Part shown: positions 11,242 to 19,918 of the stretch, piece by piece
Layout: each line of letters begins with the position of its first letter
Position numbering within the stretch: position 1 is the stretch's first letter
From: Comamonas testosteroni
GTDB lineage: Bacteria > Pseudomonadota > Gammaproteobacteria > Burkholderiales > Burkholderiaceae_C
DNA: 64,000 bases
Direction of reading: 5' to 3'
NCBI RefSeq assembly: GCF_003569915.1
Contig: NZ_KZ984441.1
Coordinates: forward strand, 186,001-250,000
Translations under genes and position numbers: made by a program
Notes under the pieces: generated by a model
What the model was told of the DNA's origin: nothing
Database searches by the model: none
What the model saw: the letters and a program-made list of their open reading frames with translations, nothing else

Positions 11242-11250
11242 TTATCCACA
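11242..11250 (+). promoter_or_regulatory. Consensus DnaA box
   Basis: TTATCCACA matches the canonical 9-mer exactly. It is 66 bases upstream of dnaA, and opposite in orientation to the box at 11192-11200. Confidence 0.85.
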
Positions 11251-11384
11251 AAATATCAGAGGGCTGTCCCCCGGCTCTAATGCGGGATAGGCTGCACATC
11301 CTAATGGATTGATGCGGGCCTGTTTGTAAAGAATGGCTGCTGCTGCCGATGTGGGGACATCGTCCCTATTGAATTCAGGGGTCA

Positions 11385-11413
11385 TTGCATCAAAGGCCCA
11401 ACACTGTGATAAT
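11385..11413 (+). promoter_or_regulatory. Sigma-70 promoter for rpmH
   Basis: TTGCAT (11385-11390) and GATAAT (11408-11413) are separated by exactly 17 bases, and a TG at 11406-11407 immediately precedes the -10 box. The start point would lie near 11420, leaving a leader of about 260 bases before rpmH. The rest of 11261-11680 shows no gene I can support. Confidence 0.65.
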
Positions 11414-11680
11414 CGCGGGTTTCCCTGAATGTGTTCAGGGTGATATGACCCGGGCGCCGAATTCGTGCGCACGCGCAGTGCGGTAATGGCTTGGCTGTGG
11501 CTGAGCTTTTTGCCCATGGCGCGTGCTTTGCTTCGCCGGTCGCCGTTAGGCCGAAAACATGCTCAGCATGTGAAAAAATAGCCGGCTTGGCGGTGACAGT
11601 GTGCGGCGCAGAACCTGGATGGTCGGGCGCAGACATGGCGCCTTGCCGACGCAAATACTGAACCTTCTCAAGGAACCAAC

Positions 11681-11815
11681 ATGAAACGTACTTACCAACC
11701 TTCCAAGATCCGCCGCGCCCGTACCCACGGTTTCCTGGTTCGCATGAAGACCAAGGGTGGCCGTGCCGTGATCAACGCACGTCGCGCCAAGGGCCGCAAG
11801 CGTCTGGCCGTCTAA
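11681..11815 (+). CDS. rpmH: 50S ribosomal protein L34
   Basis: L34 is a small basic protein of the large ribosomal subunit. The reading frame encodes 44 residues, starting [18 protein letters not shown] and ending KGRKRLAV, the standard length and sequence for bacterial L34. AAGGA lies upstream of the ATG. It is the first gene of the rightward rpmH-rnpA-yidD-yidC series starting at the origin. Confidence 0.98.
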   Translation: MKRTYQPSKIRRARTHGFLVRMKTKGGRAVINARRAKGRKRLAV

Positions 11816-11879
11816 GGCCAGCATTGGCTAGCGGTCTGCTCCTTCGCTGCGCTGAAGGCCTCTGAACGGAGGCTGTCCT

Positions 11880-12437
11880 ATGCAAAAGCTGAAAACGCGT
11901 CCGCAATTCCAGGCCACCATGTCCGCGGGCACGCTTGCCCGCACCCCGCATTTCGCCCTGCACCGCATGGTGCTGGAGCCGGTTGCGAAAAAAGATGTGG
12001 CGGCCGACCCCACAGGGCCCGGATCCAATGATCCGCAGGCCCTGTTTGGCATTGGTGCCGTGCGAGAGCAGGCCTGGCTGGGTGCCATGGTGCCCAAGCG
12101 CTGGGCGCGCCGCTCGGTCACGCGCCATGCCATCAAACGCCAGATTTATGCGGTTGCCACGGATTACGAGGCGGCCTTGCTGTGCGCATCCCATGTGGTG
12201 CGCCTGCGTTCGGGCTTTGATCGTAAGCAATTCGTCAGTGCCACCTCGGACCTGCTCAAGGCCGCGGTGCGCGAGGAGTTGCAGCAGCTTTTTGCGACAG
12301 CCGAGCGTCGTCTGACGCGGGCCAGGCAGGACGCGGGCGCTGGGCAGGATTTGAATAAAAATTCGGCCCATGTCCAGATAAATAATACGCAGACAGCTCC
12401 TGATTTGGTAGCAAATCAGGCGGAGGCTCAGCCATGA
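11880..12437 (+). CDS. rnpA: Ribonuclease P protein component
   Basis: RnpA binds the RNase P RNA and helps process the 5' ends of tRNA precursors. The central basic motif is WARRSVTRHAIKRQIYA, equivalent to the RNR motif. The protein is 185 residues against about 119 in E. coli: there is an extra loop (VAKKDVAADPTGPGS region) near 35-60, and a C-terminal tail of about 35 residues. Part of the tail (HVQINNTQTA) is encoded by a copy of a dispersed repeat at 12365-12403, which also occurs in noncoding gaps and inside dprA. The stop overlaps the yidD start by ATGA. Confidence 0.95.
   Translation: MQKLKTRPQFQATMSAGTLARTPHFALHRMVLEPVAKKDVAADPTGPGSNDPQALFGIGAVREQAWLGAMVPKRWARRSVTRHAIKRQIYAVATDYEAALLCASHVVRLRSGFDRKQFVSATSDLLKAAVREELQQLFATAERRLTRARQDAGAGQDLNKNSAHVQINNTQTAPDLVANQAEAQP
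12365..12403 (+). repeat. Dispersed CTATC-type repeat, copy inside rnpA 3' end
   Basis: The core GTCCAGATAAATAATACGC followed by ACAGCT matches the copies at 18953-19000 (GTCCAGATAAAAAATACAC) and 48729-48774 (GTCCAGACAAATAATCGGC). Here it is in frame within the C-terminal codons of rnpA. Confidence 0.65.
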
Positions 12438-12733
12438 TGCAGCGACTGCTCATGGCTCTGGTGCGTGGCTACAGGCTGCTGCTCAGTCCCTGGCTGGGCT
12501 CGGCCTGTCGCTTTGAGCCGACCTGTTCGGCCTATTCCCTGCAAGCGTTGGAGCAACACGGCGCTGCGGTAGGCTCCTATCTGACCGTGTGCCGACTGGC
12601 GCGCTGTCATCCGTGGTGTGACGGAGGGCATGATCCCGTGCCACAGCAAAAGCCCAGGCTGTTTTCCTTTCTGGACAATGCCCCGGACTCTTCCGCGACC
12701 ACCAAACCTTCCTCACCTAAGAAGTCTTCATGA
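12434..12733 (+). CDS. yidD: Membrane protein insertion efficiency factor YidD
   Basis: YidD is a small membrane-associated protein encoded between rnpA and yidC that helps YidC-dependent insertion. The family core is present: an N-terminal amphipathic helix (MALVRGYRLLLSPWLG), SACRFEPTCSAYSLQALEQHG, then RLARCHPW and GGHDPVP. At 99 residues it is longer than the usual 70-85, with a Ser/Pro/Lys-rich tail. It overlaps both neighbours by ATGA, showing tight translational coupling. Confidence 0.95.
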   Translation: MMQRLLMALVRGYRLLLSPWLGSACRFEPTCSAYSLQALEQHGAAVGSYLTVCRLARCHPWCDGGHDPVPQQKPRLFSFLDNAPDSSATTKPSSPKKSS

Positions 12734-14436
12734 ACGATATTCGCCGCACCATACTGTGGGTGATATTTGGCTTTTCCATGGTTTTGCTCTGGGACAAGTG
12801 GCAAATCCACAATGGCAAAAAGCCAACCTTCTTCCCCACGCCGCAGACGGCCAGCGCCCCCGCTGCCAATGACGGCAAGCCTGTGGACCCCAGCCTGCCC
12901 CAGCCTGCGGCGACTGCCTCGGTGGGCGATGTGCCTGGCGCGGCTCCTGCGGCTGCCCAGCCCGCTGCGGCTCCCCGTCAGAGCGTGACGGTTGCCAGCG
13001 ATGTGATGCGCCTGACCTTTGACAGCGATGGCGGCACGCTCAAGGGCTCCGAGCTGCTCAAGTACTCCGATACCGTGGATGAGAAGCAACTCATGCAGGT
13101 GTTCGAGGAAAACGCCAAGCGCGTGTATCTGGGTCAGACCGGCCTGATCGGCGGCAACTTCCCCAACCACAAGACACCGATGACCGTGGTGCCCGGCGAG
13201 CGCGAGCTCAAGGATGGCCAGGACAGCGTGCAACTGCGCTTCGAATCGGCGGAGCAGGGTGGCGTCAAGCTGGTCAAGACCTACACGCTCAAGCGCGGCG
13301 CCTATGACATCGGCGTGCAGTACGACGTGGTCAACACTGGTGCGGCGGCTGTGAACCCCCAGCTGTACATGCAGCTGGTGCGTGATGGCAACAAGCCCGA
13401 GCACGAATCCACCTTCTACTCCACCTTCACGGGCCCTGCCGTCTACACCGACGCCAAGAAGTACCACAAGGTCGAGTTCAAGGACATCGCCAACGGCAAG
13501 GCCGAAGTCGACAAGTCCTCCACCAATGGCTATGTGGCCATGGTGCAGCATTACTTTGCCAGCGCCTGGCTGCTGCCCGATGGCGTGCAGCGCGAGAACT
13601 TCGTGCGCAAGGTGGGCGACAACCTGTACGCCGTGGGCATGATCACGCCCGTGGGCATGGTTCAGCCCGGCCAGACCAAGACCGTGAGCGCACGCCTGTT
13701 CTCCGGCCCCCAGATCGAGCCCATGCTGGAAAAGCTCTCGCCCGGCCTGGAGCTGGTCAAGGACTATGGCTGGCTGACGATTCTGGCCAAGCCGCTGTAC
13801 TGGCTGCTGTCCGAGCTGCACAAGTTCATCGGCAACTGGGGCTGGTCCATCGTGGCGCTGGTGTTCCTGCTGAAGATCGCCTTCTACTGGTTCAACGCCA
13901 AGGCTTACTCCTCGATGGCCAAGATGAAGGCCATCAACCCCAAGATTCAGGAAATGCGTGAGCGCCTGAAGGACAAGCCTCAGCAGATGCAGCAGGAGAT
14001 GATGCGCATCTACCGCGAGGAAAAGGTCAACCCCATGGGCGGCTGCCTGCCCATCCTGATCCAGATGCCTGTGTTCATGGCGCTGTACTGGGTGCTGCAG
14101 TCCAGCGTGGAAATCCGCAATGCGCCCTGGATCGGCTGGATTCACGACCTGTCCATGCCTGACCCCTTCTTCATCCTGCCGCTGCTGATGACTCTATCCT
14201 CGCTGCTGCAAACGGCTCTGAACCCTGCTCCTCCTGACCCCATGCAGGCCAAGATGATGTGGATCATGCCGCTGATGTTCTCGGTGATGTTCTTCTTCTT
14301 CCCCGCCGGTCTGGTGCTGTACTGGCTGACGAACAACATCCTGTCCATCGCTCAGCAATGGATCATCAACAAGCGCATGGGCGTGCCGCCGCAGTTCAAC
14401 CTGCCCAAGTTTGGCAAGGCTGCTGAAGGCAAGTAA
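12730..14436 (+). CDS. yidC: Membrane protein insertase YidC
   Basis: YidC inserts and folds inner-membrane proteins, alone or with SecYEG. The 568 residues have an N-terminal helix (about 7-25), an Ala/Pro-rich linker, the large periplasmic P1 domain (to about 345), and the conserved five-helix core. The core includes the C1 coiled-coil loop (KMKAINPKIQEMRERLKDK) and NPMGGCLPILIQMPVFMALY. The length is close to E. coli (548). It is the last gene of the rpmH operon, followed by a strong terminator and convergent with mnmE. Confidence 0.98.
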   Translation: MNDIRRTILWVIFGFSMVLLWDKWQIHNGKKPTFFPTPQTASAPAANDGKPVDPSLPQPAATASVGDVPGAAPAAAQPAAAPRQSVTVASDVMRLTFDSDGGTLKGSELLKYSDTVDEKQLMQVFEENAKRVYLGQTGLIGGNFPNHKTPMTVVPGERELKDGQDSVQLRFESAEQGGVKLVKTYTLKRGAYDIGVQYDVVNTGAAAVNPQLYMQLVRDGNKPEHESTFYSTFTGPAVYTDAKKYHKVEFKDIANGKAEVDKSSTNGYVAMVQHYFASAWLLPDGVQRENFVRKVGDNLYAVGMITPVGMVQPGQTKTVSARLFSGPQIEPMLEKLSPGLELVKDYGWLTILAKPLYWLLSELHKFIGNWGWSIVALVFLLKIAFYWFNAKAYSSMAKMKAINPKIQEMRERLKDKPQQMQQEMMRIYREEKVNPMGGCLPILIQMPVFMALYWVLQSSVEIRNAPWIGWIHDLSMPDPFFILPLLMTLSSLLQTALNPAPPDPMQAKMMWIMPLMFSVMFFFFPAGLVLYWLTNNILSIAQQWIINKRMGVPPQFNLPKFGKAAEGK

Positions 14437-14450
14437 GCAAAGCGCTTGAC

Positions 14451-14487
14451 CCACAAAAAACGCCACCTCATGAGGTGGCGTTTTTTT
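14451..14487. terminator. Bidirectional terminator between yidC and mnmE
   Basis: CGCCACCTCA pairs perfectly with TGAGGTGGCG (14461-14480). Seven T follow on the plus strand and six A precede, so it can stop yidC transcription, and also mnmE transcription on the other strand. Confidence 0.9.
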
Positions 14488-14514
14488 ATGTCTGAGAGAA
14501 GTTCGGCTGGCTTT

Positions 14515-14635
14515 GAGCTGCTAACACTACCCAGCAAACCGAAGGTTTGCGTTTGAGACGAGGCGCGGAGCCGCAGGCAGTACAAGAGTACGACAAGGCG
14601 AAGCAACGACGTATCAAGGGTAGTGTTAGTAGCTC
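14515..14635. repeat. 121-bp element with 18-bp terminal inverted repeats
   Basis: GAGCTGCTAACACTACCC (14515-14532) is the reverse complement, with one mismatch, of the 18 bases at 14618-14635. The interior has nested palindromes, including AAACCGAAGGTTT near the left end and AGTACaagaGTAC in the centre. No coding frame is credible. Its right end lies one base from the mnmE stop. It looks like a MITE-like or structured extragenic repeat. Confidence 0.7.
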
Positions 14636-14636
14636 T

Positions 14637-16046
14637 TTATTTGCCGATGCAGAAGCTGCTGAAGATCACACCCAGCAAATCGTCGGAGCTGAACTCGCCG
14701 GTGATCGAATTCAAAGAGATCTGAGCCAGACGCAGCTCCTCGGCCAGCAGGTCCAGATGTGCGGCCTGCGCGGCGAGCTGCTCATCGGCCATCTCCAGAT
14801 GGGCCTGCACGGCCTGCAAAGCCTCCACGTGGCGCGCGCGGGCCAGGTACAGGCCCTCGGGGGCGGACTGCCAGCCTGCGACCTCCAGCAGTCGTTTGCG
14901 CAGCGCATCGAGGCCTGAGCCGGTGCGGGCGGACAGGGCAATCTGGTCTGCAGCCGGCTGCTGTGCCTGTTCAGCCATATCCGTCTTGTTCAGCACATGG
15001 ATGACCGGGACCTGCGCGGGCAGTCTTTGCTGCAGCGTCGCTGCAATGTCGGCATCGGCGGCGGCGTAGTCAGCCTGGCTCACGCGGGTTAGGTCGTGCA
15101 GAAACAATACAGCGTCTGCTGCGGCAATCTCATCCCAGGCGCGCGCAATGCCGATGCGCTCCACCTCGTCGTCGCTGTCGCGCAGACCGGCGGTGTCAAT
15201 CACATGCAGGGGAACGCCTTCGATCTGAATCGTCTGCTGCACCTTGTCGCGTGTGGTGCCTGCGATGGGCGTGACGATGGCCAGCTCCGCCCCGGCCAGC
15301 GCGTTGAGCAGTGAGCTTTTGCCCGCATTGGGCTGGCCCGCAATCACCACCTTGATGCCTTCGCGCAACAGCGCACCCTGGTGGGCCTTGCCCAGCACGG
15401 TGGCGACTTGGGAGCGCAGGCGATCGAGCTGGCCAAAGGCATCGGCCTTCTTCAGAAAATCAATTTCTTCTTCGGGGAAGTCCAGCGTCGCTTCCACCAG
15501 CATGCGCAGATGCACCAGCGCATCGCGCAGCACATGAATTTCCTGCGAAAAAGCGCCGGACAGCGAGCGGCTGGCGCTGCGCGCTGCTGCTTCGGTGCTG
15601 GCGTCGATCAGGTCGGCAATCGCCTCGGCCTGGGCCAGGTCGATCTTGTCGTTGAGAAACGCACGCTCGGTGAACTCGCCAGGTTGGGCCAGGCGCAGAC
15701 CTGCCAGAGCCGGTTTGCCATTTGCATCCAGGGTCTGCGCCGCTTCCAGGCAACGCGCCAGCAGCAGTTGCAGTACTACGGGGCCGCCGTGTGCCTGCAG
15801 TTCCAGCACATCCTCGCCGGTGTAGCTGTGCGGGCCGGGAAAGTAGATGGCCAGGCCGTGATCAATAGGCGAGCCTGCTGCATCCTTGAACGGCAGATAG
15901 GTCGCTTCACGTGGCTTCAGGTCCTTGCCGCACAGCAGGCGCACCAGCGCCTCAATGCCTTTGCCGGACACCCGCACAATGCCCACGGCTCCGCGCCCGG
16001 GGGCGGTGGCGATGGCGGCAATGGGGTCGTTATGGCGGGGCAGCAT
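14637..16046 (-). CDS. mnmE: tRNA modification GTPase MnmE
   Basis: MnmE with MnmG installs the carboxymethylaminomethyl (or aminomethyl) group on U34 of certain tRNAs. The 469 residues have the N-terminal tetrahydrofolate-binding domain ([17 protein letters not shown]), a helical domain, an inserted Ras-like G domain with [21 protein letters not shown] and NKTD, and the invariant C-terminal CIGK that carries the catalytic Cys. ATG 16046 is chosen; an in-frame TTG at 16088 would add 14 residues. It is convergent with yidC. Confidence 0.97.
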   Translation of the reverse strand: MLPRHNDPIAAIATAPGRGAVGIVRVSGKGIEALVRLLCGKDLKPREATYLPFKDAAGSPIDHGLAIYFPGPHSYTGEDVLELQAHGGPVVLQLLLARCLEAAQTLDANGKPALAGLRLAQPGEFTERAFLNDKIDLAQAEAIADLIDASTEAAARSASRSLSGAFSQEIHVLRDALVHLRMLVEATLDFPEEEIDFLKKADAFGQLDRLRSQVATVLGKAHQGALLREGIKVVIAGQPNAGKSSLLNALAGAELAIVTPIAGTTRDKVQQTIQIEGVPLHVIDTAGLRDSDDEVERIGIARAWDEIAAADAVLFLHDLTRVSQADYAAADADIAATLQQRLPAQVPVIHVLNKTDMAEQAQQPAADQIALSARTGSGLDALRKRLLEVAGWQSAPEGLYLARARHVEALQAVQAHLEMADEQLAAQAAHLDLLAEELRLAQISLNSITGEFSSDDLLGVIFSSFCIGK

Positions 16047-16105
16047 GGCAGGAGCTTTCAGAGAGGCGGGGAAAACAGGGGTAGGCAAGGATCATATCTC
16101 TGCAC

Positions 16106-16134
16106 TTAATGCAATATTTGCATAATGCTATGAT
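16106..16134 (+). promoter_or_regulatory. Possible promoter for maeB
   Basis: TTAATG and TATGAT are separated by 17 bases in an AT-rich patch between mnmE and maeB. The -35 match is poor. The palindrome-like TGCAATATTTGCA lies inside the spacer and could be an operator. Confidence 0.35.
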
Positions 16135-16241
16135 TTCGTTTGCATCATTGTTTAACAGTCATGGCTGTTTGACCTTTCAGACTGCGCTGCGACCCCTCTT
16201 TTTTTGATAGCGCGCAGCCTACAATCCAAAATCCGATTTCA

Positions 16242-16301
16242 TCGTCCGCAGGGTCACAGGGGCCGGGTGATACGCCCAGAGAGAGTCCTTACTGCGGACG
16301 G
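16242..16301 (+). promoter_or_regulatory. Structured leader upstream of maeB (candidate cis-regulatory RNA)
   Basis: CGTCCGCAG (16243-16251) pairs perfectly over 9 bp with CTGCGGACG (16292-16300), enclosing a 40-base G/C-rich interior (GGTCACAGG, CCGGGTGATACGCCC, AGAGAGAGTCC). The closing stem ends 27 bases before the maeB ATG, so it must be in the mRNA if transcription starts upstream. I do not recognise it as a known riboswitch class. Confidence 0.5.
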
Positions 16302-16327
16302 CTTACTTTGCGAGCTGGAGACCGCCG

Positions 16328-18637
16328 ATGTCCGAAACCAAGCCCATTACCTCGATTGATAAACGCGCGCTGCTGCGCCAGGCGGCACTGGAGTATCACG
16401 AGTTCCCCAAGCCCGGCAAGGTGGCGATCAGCGCAACCAAGCCCATGGCCAACCAGCATGATCTGGCGCTGGCTTACTCGCCCGGCGTGGCTGCGCCCTG
16501 CGAAGAGATCGTCAAGGACCCCGCTGCGGCCTACAAGTACACCAGCCGCGGCAATCTGGTGGCGGTGATCTCCAACGGCACAGCGGTGCTGGGTCTGGGC
16601 GATATCGGCGCGCTAGCCTCCAAGCCTGTGATGGAAGGCAAGGGCGTTCTGTTCAAGAAGTTCGCCGGTGTCGATGTGTTTGACATCGAAATCAACGAAA
16701 AAGACCCGCAGAAGCTGGTCGATGTGATTGCCGCGCTGGAGCCGACCTTTGGCGCCGTCAACCTCGAAGACATCAAGGCGCCCGAGTGCTTCTTTGTCGA
16801 GCGCGAGCTGCGCAAGCGCATGAATATTCCCGTCTTTCACGACGACCAGCACGGCACGGCCATCACCGTGGCTGCGGCCATGGTCAACGCGCTGAAGGTG
16901 GCGGGCAAGAAGATTGAAGAGATCAAGCTCGTGGCATCCGGCGCTGGCGCGGCGGCGCTGGCCTGCCTGAACCTGCTGCTGGAAATTGGTCTGAAGCGCG
17001 AGAATGTGTTTGTGACCGACATCGCCGGCGTGGTCTACGAAGGCCGTACCGAGCTAATGGACCCGGACAAGGCGTTGTTTGCCCAGAAGACCGACAAGCG
17101 CACCCTGGGCGAGGTGATCGAGGGCGCGGACGCCTTCCTGGGCCTGTCGGCGGGCAATGTGCTCAAGCAGGACATGGTCAAGAAGATGGCGGCCAAGCCC
17201 ATTATCTTTGCGCTGGCCAACCCCAACCCCGAAATCACGCCCGAAGATGTGAAGGCCGCGCGCGACGACGCCATCATCGCCACGGGCCGCTCGGACTATC
17301 CGAACCAGGTCAACAACGTCCTGTGCTTCCCGTATATCTTCCGCGGCGCGCTGGACTGCGGCGCGACCACCATCACCACGTCGATGGAAGTGGCCTGCGT
17401 CTACGCGATTGCCGCACTGGCCGAGGCCGAGCAGTCCGAAGAAGTGGCTGCCGCCTATGTGGGTCAGGACCTGAGCTTTGGTCCCGAGTACCTGATTCCC
17501 AAGCCTTTCGATCCGCGCCTGATGCTGATCGTGGCGCCTGCCGTGGCCAAGGCTGCGGCGGAGGCTGGCGTGGCTCAGCGTCCCATCGAGGACATGGACG
17601 CTTACATCCAGCATCTGCAGACCTTTGTCTACGCTTCCGGCACGGCCATGAAGCCCATCTTCGTGGCCGCCAAGAAGGCCGCCAAGAAGCGCATTGCCTA
17701 TGCCGAAGGTGAGGAAGAGCGCATTCTGCGTGCCGCGCAGATCGTGGTGGACGAGCGCATTGCGCGCCCCACGCTGATCGGCCGCCCCAGCATCATTGCC
17801 CAGCGCATCGAAAAATTCGGTCTGCGCCTGAAGGAGGGCCAGGACTACGATGTGGTCAACGTCGAGCATGACGACCGCTACCGCGACTTCTGGAAGACCT
17901 ACCACCGCATGACGGAGCGCAAGGGCGTGACGGAGCCGATTGCCAAGATCGAAATGCGCCGCCGCTTGACGTTGATCGGCTCCATGATGCTGCACAAGGG
18001 CGAAGTGGACGGCCTGATCTGCGGTACCTGGAACAACACCTCCATTCACCTGCACTACATCGATCAGGTCATCGGCAAGCGCAATGGCGTGGCCACCTAT
18101 GCCTGCATGAACGGCCTGCTGCTGCCCGAGCGCCAGGTCTTCCTGGTCGATACGCACGTCAACTACGACCCGACCGCCGAGCAACTGGCCGAGATCACCA
18201 TCATGGCCGCCGAGGAAATGATGCGCTTTGGTATCAAGCCCAAGGCCGCGCTGCTGAGCCATTCCAACTTCGGCTCCAGCAACCAGCCCAGCGCCATCAA
18301 GATGCGCCAGACCCTGGATCTGCTGCGCCAGCAGGCCCCGTGGCTGGAAGTCGATGGTGAAATGCACGGCGATGTGGCCCTGGACGGCAAGAGCCGCGCC
18401 AAGCTCATGCCCAACAGTACGCTGCTGGGTGACGCCAACTTGCTGGTGCTGCCCAATATCGATGCGGCCAACATCAGCTACAACCTGCTCAAACAGGCCG
18501 CTGGCGGCGGCATTGCGATTGGCCCGGTGCTGCTGGGTGCCTCCAAGCCCGTGCATGTGCTGACCCCCAGCACCACGGTGCGCCGCATTGTGAACATGAC
18601 AGCGCTGACGGTGGCCGATGCCAATGTGAGCCGTTAA
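16328..18637 (+). CDS. maeB: NADP-dependent malic enzyme with C-terminal phosphotransacetylase-like domain
   Basis: This enzyme oxidatively decarboxylates malate to pyruvate, forming NADPH. The 769 residues have the malic enzyme domain (about 1-430: [14 protein letters not shown], the metal-binding [10 protein letters not shown], a Rossmann region with [11 protein letters not shown]) and a C-terminal phosphate acetyl/butyryltransferase-like domain (about 440-769) that is regulatory in MaeB enzymes. The length matches the long MaeB type (759 in E. coli). GGAG lies 7 bases before the ATG. It is a single gene with a structured leader and its own terminator. Confidence 0.97.
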   Translation: MSETKPITSIDKRALLRQAALEYHEFPKPGKVAISATKPMANQHDLALAYSPGVAAPCEEIVKDPAAAYKYTSRGNLVAVISNGTAVLGLGDIGALASKPVMEGKGVLFKKFAGVDVFDIEINEKDPQKLVDVIAALEPTFGAVNLEDIKAPECFFVERELRKRMNIPVFHDDQHGTAITVAAAMVNALKVAGKKIEEIKLVASGAGAAALACLNLLLEIGLKRENVFVTDIAGVVYEGRTELMDPDKALFAQKTDKRTLGEVIEGADAFLGLSAGNVLKQDMVKKMAAKPIIFALANPNPEITPEDVKAARDDAIIATGRSDYPNQVNNVLCFPYIFRGALDCGATTITTSMEVACVYAIAALAEAEQSEEVAAAYVGQDLSFGPEYLIPKPFDPRLMLIVAPAVAKAAAEAGVAQRPIEDMDAYIQHLQTFVYASGTAMKPIFVAAKKAAKKRIAYAEGEEERILRAAQIVVDERIARPTLIGRPSIIAQRIEKFGLRLKEGQDYDVVNVEHDDRYRDFWKTYHRMTERKGVTEPIAKIEMRRRLTLIGSMMLHKGEVDGLICGTWNNTSIHLHYIDQVIGKRNGVATYACMNGLLLPERQVFLVDTHVNYDPTAEQLAEITIMAAEEMMRFGIKPKAALLSHSNFGSSNQPSAIKMRQTLDLLRQQAPWLEVDGEMHGDVALDGKSRAKLMPNSTLLGDANLLVLPNIDAANISYNLLKQAAGGGIAIGPVLLGASKPVHVLTPSTTVRRIVNMTALTVADANVSR

Positions 18638-18650
18638 GTTCTGGTCATAG

Positions 18651-18688
18651 AAAAAGCCCGCAGTGCTCAAGGCGCTGCGGGCTTTTTT
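18651..18688 (+). terminator. Terminator of maeB
   Basis: GCCCGCAG pairs with CTGCGGGC, with a further GC/GC pair inside, and is followed by six T. Five A precede it, so it may also serve the convergent small lipoprotein gene. Confidence 0.9.
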
Positions 18689-18708
18689 GCGTCTGAACGC
18701 CTGTGGAA

Positions 18709-18861
18709 TTACCAGGTGCGGGTGACGCCGGTATCCACCGTACCGAATACTTCAACGCTGCCGGAGCCGCCAGCGCTCGATGAGGTGGTGGGCATGGTGC
18801 CCGAGCAGGCACTCAGCGCCAGTGTGGCAGCAGCGGCTGCCATGGTGAGCCATTTGCGCAT
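18709..18861 (-). CDS. Very small lipoprotein (50 residues)
   Basis: A 50-codon frame starts MRKWLTM and has a complete type II signal: two positive residues, a hydrophobic stretch of Ala and Leu, and lipobox LSAC with the modified Cys at 19. The mature part is only about 32 residues, Ser/Gly/Thr-rich, ending SVEVFGTVDTGVTRTW. AAGGAG lies 7 bases upstream of the ATG, one of the best ribosome binding sites here. The ending faintly resembles the opening strand of betaproteobacterial porins, but it is far too short to be one. The function is unknown. It is convergent with maeB. Confidence 0.72.
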   Translation of the reverse strand: MRKWLTMAAAAATLALSACSGTMPTTSSSAGGSGSVEVFGTVDTGVTRTW

Positions 18862-18952
18862 TGTTCATCTCCTTGCCCGCACAGAGGGCGAGCCATGGCC
18901 CATGGTAGCGGGCCGCGTAAATCCTGCCTGCAGCGGCGGTTATGTGCCAAAA

Positions 18953-19000
18953 CAGGCTCTAGTCCAGATAAAAAATACACTTATTGCTATCAAAATTGAT
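18953..19000 (+). repeat. Dispersed CTATC-type repeat, intergenic copy
   Basis: GGCTCTAGTCCAGATAAAAAATACAC then TTGCTATCAAAATTGA matches the family shared with rnpA, dprA and several gaps. It abuts the stop codon of the phosphatase gene. Confidence 0.65.
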
Positions 19001-19785
19001 TATTCCGTCAGATACAGGCTGGCCAGCCGCTCGCGGGCTGCGCTGTCTACGCCCAGCACCTGGGTCAGATAGTTGTCCACGCTGCCATGCTGGGCGCGCA
19101 CGACTTCGACGGAGGCCATCAGATACGAAGGCTGCACGCGCCACAGGGCGTCCAGCGCATCGTCGGGCATATGGCCCAGGGCGCTGAGGGCCGGACGCTT
19201 GAAGTACTGGTTGGTCAGCAGATAGTCTTCCATGATCTGCTCCTCATCCACGCCCAGTGCCGTCAGCAGCAGGGCGGCGGCCCAGCCGGTGCGGTCCTTG
19301 CCTGCGGTGCAGTGAAAGACCAGCGGGTCATCGCTGCTCTGCAGCAGCTCGAAGAACTGGGCAAAGCGCTGGCCGTAGACATTCACAAAGCTGCGGTAAG
19401 TGTCATGCATCAGCGCCTCGGTGTCGCGCGCCGTCAGGGTCTGGCCTTTGTCCATCATGGACTGGGCGCGTTGCACGACCGTGGGCTCCACCACCAGCGC
19501 GTGACGGTCGATGCTGGGCCACTGATAGGCCAGATGCGCGCTTTCGCCCACGCCGCGAAAGTCTGCGCTGCGGCTCACACCCAGCGCCTGCAGCTGGGCC
19601 AGATCCTCCTGCGTGAGGTGCGCCAGATGGGCAGAGCGGTAGAGCTTGCGCCATTGCAGGCTGCGGCCGTCCAGGCCCTGGTAACCCCCGAGATCGCGGA
19701 AGTTGGACGCGCCCTCCAGCGCAATGGGGCGCTCAGGCTGAGAGTGCTGGCTGGTGGCCGACATCAGGTCATCGTTTGCATTCAT
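19000..19785 (-). CDS. Tyrosine/dual-specificity protein phosphatase family protein
   Basis: A 261-residue protein with the PTP signature HCTAGKDRTG: the nucleophilic Cys, the P-loop and the catalytic Arg are all present. The N-terminal ALEGASNFRDLGGY is typical of bacterial DSP/PTP-like enzymes. Such proteins dephosphorylate tyrosine, other phosphoproteins or phosphoinositides; the substrate here is unknown. The start is uncertain: ATGs at 19821, 19785 and 19764 are in frame and none has a strong Shine-Dalgarno. No signal peptide is seen, so it is probably cytoplasmic. Confidence 0.88.
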   Translation of the reverse strand: MNANDDLMSATSQHSQPERPIALEGASNFRDLGGYQGLDGRSLQWRKLYRSAHLAHLTQEDLAQLQALGVSRSADFRGVGESAHLAYQWPSIDRHALVVEPTVVQRAQSMMDKGQTLTARDTEALMHDTYRSFVNVYGQRFAQFFELLQSSDDPLVFHCTAGKDRTGWAAALLLTALGVDEEQIMEDYLLTNQYFKRPALSALGHMPDDALDALWRVQPSYLMASVEVVRAQHGSVDNYLTQVLGVDSAARERLASLYLTE

Positions 19786-19864
19786 GCCATTGCTTATAGC
19801 GGATAGCGGGGACAAAGGCATGTCATGGGTGTTACCTACGCGGGCTGGGTGATGTGCCGCAAAA

Positions 19865-19900
19865 CGAGAAAGCGCCACATGCTTTCGCATGCAGCGCTTT
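19865..19900 (-). terminator. Terminator of the DUF3829 gene
   Basis: On the minus strand AAAGCGC pairs with GCGCTTT around a second stem (GCATG/CATGC, GAAA loop), followed by CTCGTTTTG. It starts 19 bases after the gene stop. Confidence 0.65.
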
Positions 19901-19918
19901 GCAGCAGCTTGTGCAGGC

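Larger units (their letters stand above)
11177..11260. other. Putative chromosomal origin region (oriC) beside dnaA
   Basis: The divergent dnaA-rpmH gap (11177-11680) holds one perfect DnaA box and one near-perfect box close to dnaA, in AT-richer DNA than the surroundings. The neighbouring gene order is that of many proteobacterial origins. I see only two good boxes and no clear 13-mer array, so the exact functional origin is not proven. Confidence 0.6.

Noticed and set aside
11382-11654. Short open frames in the dnaA-rpmH gap
   Set aside because: They overlap the rpmH promoter and leader and lack ribosome binding sites; the gap is better explained as origin and leader.
16242-16301. Maeb leader as a glycine, TPP or SAH riboswitch
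   Set aside because: The conserved cores of those classes are not present; only the stem and purine-rich interior are seen.
16952-18670. A long minus-strand frame across the malic enzyme gene
   Set aside because: Shadow of maeB; the His/Gln/Gly-rich composition is typical of reverse-strand frames.
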